A DNA stretch of 33,979 bases. Source: Streptomyces sp. SID5785 (GTDB taxonomy: Bacteria > Actinomycetota > Actinomycetes > Streptomycetales > Streptomycetaceae). The notes under the pieces were generated by a model that saw nothing but the letters and a program-made list of their open reading frames with translations, made no database searches and was not told the DNA's origin. Made by a program: the position numbers and the translations under genes. The stretch is taken from positions 1 to 33,979 of the forward strand of contig NZ_WWIA01000682.1 of assembly GCF_009870065.1 (NCBI RefSeq). The letters run 5' to 3'. Shown in pieces: positions 31,783 to 33,979 of this stretch. Within the stretch, counting starts at the first letter, position 1. Each line of letters begins with the position of its first letter.

Positions 31783-33372
31783 ATGACGACCTTCGACGAA
31801 CTGCTCGCTGTCGCGCCGCCGCCCGATCTGCGCCGCTCCACCGACGAGTTGAAACGGCTCAAGAAGGAACTCGGCCGCGGCCCCGATCCCGAGGCCACCC
31901 GGCGCCAGCACGCCAAGGGCAAGCTCACCGCACCCGAACGGCTCGAACTCCTCTTCGACGACGGGACGTTCACCGAGATAGAGCCGCTGCGCCGGCACCG
32001 GGCGACCGGTTTCGGACTCCAGGACCGCAAGCCGCACGGCGACGGCGTCGTCATCGGCTGGGGTCTCGTGCACGGCCGCACCGTCTTCGCCTACGCGCAC
32101 GACTTCCGGGTCTTCGGAGGGGCCCTGGGCGAGGCGCACGCCGAGAAGATCCACAAGGTCATGGACCTCGCCGAGGCGGCGGGCGCCCCCGTGGTCGGCC
32201 TCAGCGACGGCGCGGGCGCCCGCATCCAGGAGGGCGTCACCGCGCTCGCCGGATACGGCGGCATCTTCCGCCGCAACACCCGTTCCTCCGGGGTGATCCC
32301 GCAGATCAGCGTGGTGCTCGGCCCGTGCGCCGGGGGCGCGGCCTACTCGCCCGCGCTCACCGACTTCGTGTTCATGGTGCGCGGCACGTCCCAGATGTTC
32401 ATCACCGGTCCCGACGTGGTCCAGGCGGTGACCGGCGAACAGATCACGCAGGACGGTCTGGGCGGGGCGGACGTGCACGCCTCCCTGTCGGGGGTCTCCG
32501 GGTTCGTGCACGACGACGAGGCCGACTGCCTCGCCGACGTCCGCTACCTGCTGTCCCTGCTCCCGCAGAACAACCGCGAGATGCCGCCGGTGGCCCCGAG
32601 CGACGACCCCGCGGAGCGCCGTACGGACGCGCTGGCGGCGCTCGTGCCGGCCGACCCCCAGCAGGCGTACGACATGCGCGCGGTGATCGAGGAGATCGTC
32701 GACGACGGCGAGCACTTCGAGGTGCACGCGGGCTGGGCGCAGAACGTGGTGTGCACCTTCGCGCGGCTCGACGGCCATGTCGTGGGCATCGTCGCGAACC
32801 AGCCCGCCGCCCTCGCCGGGGTCCTGGACATCCACGGCTCCGAGAAGGCCGCGCGGTTCGTGCAGACCTGCGACGCCTTCAACATCCCGCTCGTCACCCT
32901 GGTCGACGTACCGGGCTTCCTGCCGGGCGTCGACCAGGAACACAGCGGCATCATCCGGCACGGCGCGAAGCTCCTGTACGCGTACTGCAACGCGACCGTG
33001 CCGCGGATCTCCCTGGTGGTCCGCAAGGCCTACGGCGGCGCGTACATCGTGATGGACTCCCGCTCGATCGGCGCGGACCTGTCCTTCGCCTGGCCGACGA
33101 ACGAGATCGCGGTGATGGGCGCCGAGGGCGCGGCCAACGTGGTGTTCCGCCGGCAGATCGCCGCCTCCGACGACCCCGACGCCACCCGGGCGCGGCTGAT
33201 CAAGGAGTACAAGGCCGAGCTGATGCACCCGTACTACGCCGCCGAGCGCGGTCTGGTCGACGACGTGATCGACCCGGGCGAGACCCGGGCCGTGCTGATC
33301 CGCTCGCTCGCCATGCTGCGGGCCAAGAAGGCGGACCTCCCGGAGCGCAAGCACGGCAACCCTCCCATGTGA
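31783..33372 (+). CDS. acyl-CoA carboxylase beta subunit, acetyl/propionyl type (AccB-like)
   Basis: A 529-residue carboxyltransferase that moves CO2 from biotin on the alpha subunit to acyl-CoA. Crotonase-like halves carry SDGAGARIQEGV (141-152, acyl-CoA pocket and oxyanion hole) and DVPGFLPGVDQEHSGII (375-391, biotin side). At position 422 (GGAYIVMD) it has Ile rather than the Asp of propionyl-specific PccB; Ile marks the AccB-type that also takes acetyl-CoA. It should raise malonyl-CoA for the PKS, together with the epsilon subunit at 22456 and a host alpha subunit. The ATG at 31783 without ribosome site fits a leaderless mRNA; an in-frame GTG at 31744 would overlap the SARP box and is less likely. 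Confidence 0.95.
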   Translation: MTTFDELLAVAPPPDLRRSTDELKRLKKELGRGPDPEATRRQHAKGKLTAPERLELLFDDGTFTEIEPLRRHRATGFGLQDRKPHGDGVVIGWGLVHGRTVFAYAHDFRVFGGALGEAHAEKIHKVMDLAEAAGAPVVGLSDGAGARIQEGVTALAGYGGIFRRNTRSSGVIPQISVVLGPCAGGAAYSPALTDFVFMVRGTSQMFITGPDVVQAVTGEQITQDGLGGADVHASLSGVSGFVHDDEADCLADVRYLLSLLPQNNREMPPVAPSDDPAERRTDALAALVPADPQQAYDMRAVIEEIVDDGEHFEVHAGWAQNVVCTFARLDGHVVGIVANQPAALAGVLDIHGSEKAARFVQTCDAFNIPLVTLVDVPGFLPGVDQEHSGIIRHGAKLLYAYCNATVPRISLVVRKAYGGAYIVMDSRSIGADLSFAWPTNEIAVMGAEGAANVVFRRQIAASDDPDATRARLIKEYKAELMHPYYAAERGLVDDVIDPGETRAVLIRSLAMLRAKKADLPERKHGNPPM

Positions 33373-33382
33373 GCCACCGGGC

Positions 33383-33401
33383 GGGTCCCGCGGACGGGAC
33401 C
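33383..33401. terminator. stem-loop after carboxylase gene
   Basis: GGTCCCG (33384-33390) pairs with CGGGACC (33395-33401) around a CGGA tetraloop, 11 bases after the carboxylase stop, in GC-rich DNA. Likely intrinsic terminator. Confidence 0.65.
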
Positions 33402-33453
33402 GGGCGGCGGCACGCCCCCGGCCCCTTCCACGCACACTCCCCGCCACAACACC

Positions 33454-33501
33454 TGATGTCACAACGCCTGGCGCCGCATCACTTGATGTCACAACTCCTG
33501 G
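33454..33501. repeat. 18-bp direct repeat, 30 bp apart
   Basis: TGATGTCACAAC-G/T-CCTGG occurs at 33454-33471 and 33484-33501 with one mismatch; the second copy covers the end of the small L7/L12-like gene. Possibly a short duplication. Confidence 0.7.
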
Positions 33502-33749
33502 ACGTAGCGCTTGGCGAGGCGCAGGGACACCCCCGGGTGCCGGTCCCGGACGGCCTTGATCGCGGCGACCTCCCCGCGGTCGCGGCGGACGGAGCGCACC
33601 CGCCCCTCGTCGACCGCCCGCCGGAACCCCTCGTACGTCCCGTACGTGTGCCGGAACTCCGCCTTCCGTCTGCGCGTCGCCCGTTCCGACGCGGCGAGCA
33701 CCGCGCAGGTGACCACCAGGCCGAGCGTCACTTCCATACCGCCGATCAC
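33489..33749 (-). CDS. small membrane protein with L7/L12-like tail
   Basis: An 86-residue protein: N-terminal hydrophobic segment MEVTLGLVVTCAVLAA, a basic middle (RATRRRKAEFRH) and a C-terminal helix-turn-helix-like stretch EVAAIKAVRDRHPGVSLRLA resembling the C-terminal domain of ribosomal protein L7/L12. Such small proteins are common in Streptomyces and unlinked to antibiotic genes; function unknown. I prefer the GTG at 33749 (GGGGGAG upstream) over a longer start at 33800 or ATG 33737. It probably marks the right border of the cluster. Confidence 0.65.
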   Translation of the reverse strand: MIGGMEVTLGLVVTCAVLAASERATRRRKAEFRHTYGTYEGFRRAVDEGRVRSVRRDRGEVAAIKAVRDRHPGVSLRLAKRYVQEL

Positions 33750-33800
33750 GCCGTCTCCCCCGTTCCCGCACCGCCCGGACAGGCGGGCATCGACGATCAA

Positions 33801-33979
33801 TCTAGTGGCCGGGGGTGACGAACCGGGCGGGTTCGGACCCGGCGGGCGGGTCGCTCCAGCGCGGCGCGAGGCCGGCGTCGAACAGTCGTGATCAAGCCGT
33901 AGCCGGAAGTATGGCCTCCGTCACAGCCCACTGGTCTAGTCCTTGCTGAAGTGTCCGGATGCGCACACTGCGAAGACTA
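33801..33979. other. intergenic tail with DasR-like half site
   Basis: No gene is seen. At 33930-33945 ACTGGTCTAG is followed by TCCTTG: the left ten bases fit the DasR dre consensus (ASTGGTCTAGACCAST), while the right half is weak. It would control a gene beyond the window. Confidence 0.4.

Overview
The window looks like Streptomyces or a close actinomycete relative. It is very GC-rich, uses GTG starts often, has many ATGA/GTGA start-stop overlaps, carries two SARP-type activators, and contains rare TTA (bldA-type) leucine codons. Almost all of it is one biosynthetic locus built around an aromatic (type II) polyketide synthase. No tRNA, rRNA, CRISPR array, insertion sequence or transposase was seen.

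Left part (1-5831): the 3' end of S-adenosylhomocysteine hydrolase, then an FAD monooxygenase and an asparagine-synthetase-like amide ligase on the + strand. These converge, across a 21-bp terminator stem, on a Tat-exported multicopper oxidase and an ABM monooxygenase on the - strand. Core (5828-14116, - strand): a tightly coupled operon of TcmI-type cyclase, cupin cyclase, KS-alpha, chain length factor, SRPBCC aromatase/cyclase, DUF1772 protein, ketoreductase-type SDR, two ABM proteins, a beta-hydroxyacid-dehydrogenase-like reductase and a second FAD monooxygenase. A lone + strand SchA/CurD gene (14289-14672) separates this from a second - strand operon (14730-16580) holding the PKS acyl carrier protein, a second SDR, a second SchA/CurD protein and a second DUF1772 protein. 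The content (two SchA/CurD genes, several cyclases, ketoreductases, amide ligase) suggests a heavily oxidised pentangular or xanthone-like polyphenol, possibly with an amide or lactam; that product call is inference.

Middle part (16655-25823): SARP 1, a type II thioesterase, a Sfp-type phosphopantetheinyl transferase, a second discrete ACP and an acyl-CoA dehydrogenase (- strand). Divergent from them are a tandem ABM-like protein, the epsilon subunit of an acyl-CoA carboxylase, a fatty acyl-AMP ligase and an ACP-acyltransferase didomain protein whose AT has lost its catalytic serine. The ligase, ACPs and dehydrogenase look like a dedicated starter-unit or side-chain route.

Right part (25858-33979): a LuxR-type response regulator with its DesK-like kinase; a two-gene RiPP cassette (85-aa precursor with a WCTCWS core and a fused E1-like/YcaO azoline cyclodehydratase); SARP 2; an AccB-like carboxylase beta subunit that would supply malonyl-CoA; and a small L7/L12-tail-like membrane protein.

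Regulation ties the parts together. Nine promoters spread over the locus carry paired TCGAG-like half sites exactly 11 bp apart. In eight of them a -10-like hexamer follows after 10 bases, and one sits upstream of the RiPP cassette. The carboxylase beta and epsilon genes, 9 kb apart, share the same box-to-start geometry and appear leaderless. The most unusual content is the RiPP azoline cassette inside a type II PKS regulon, followed by the Ser-less AT and the glutaminase-dead amide ligase.
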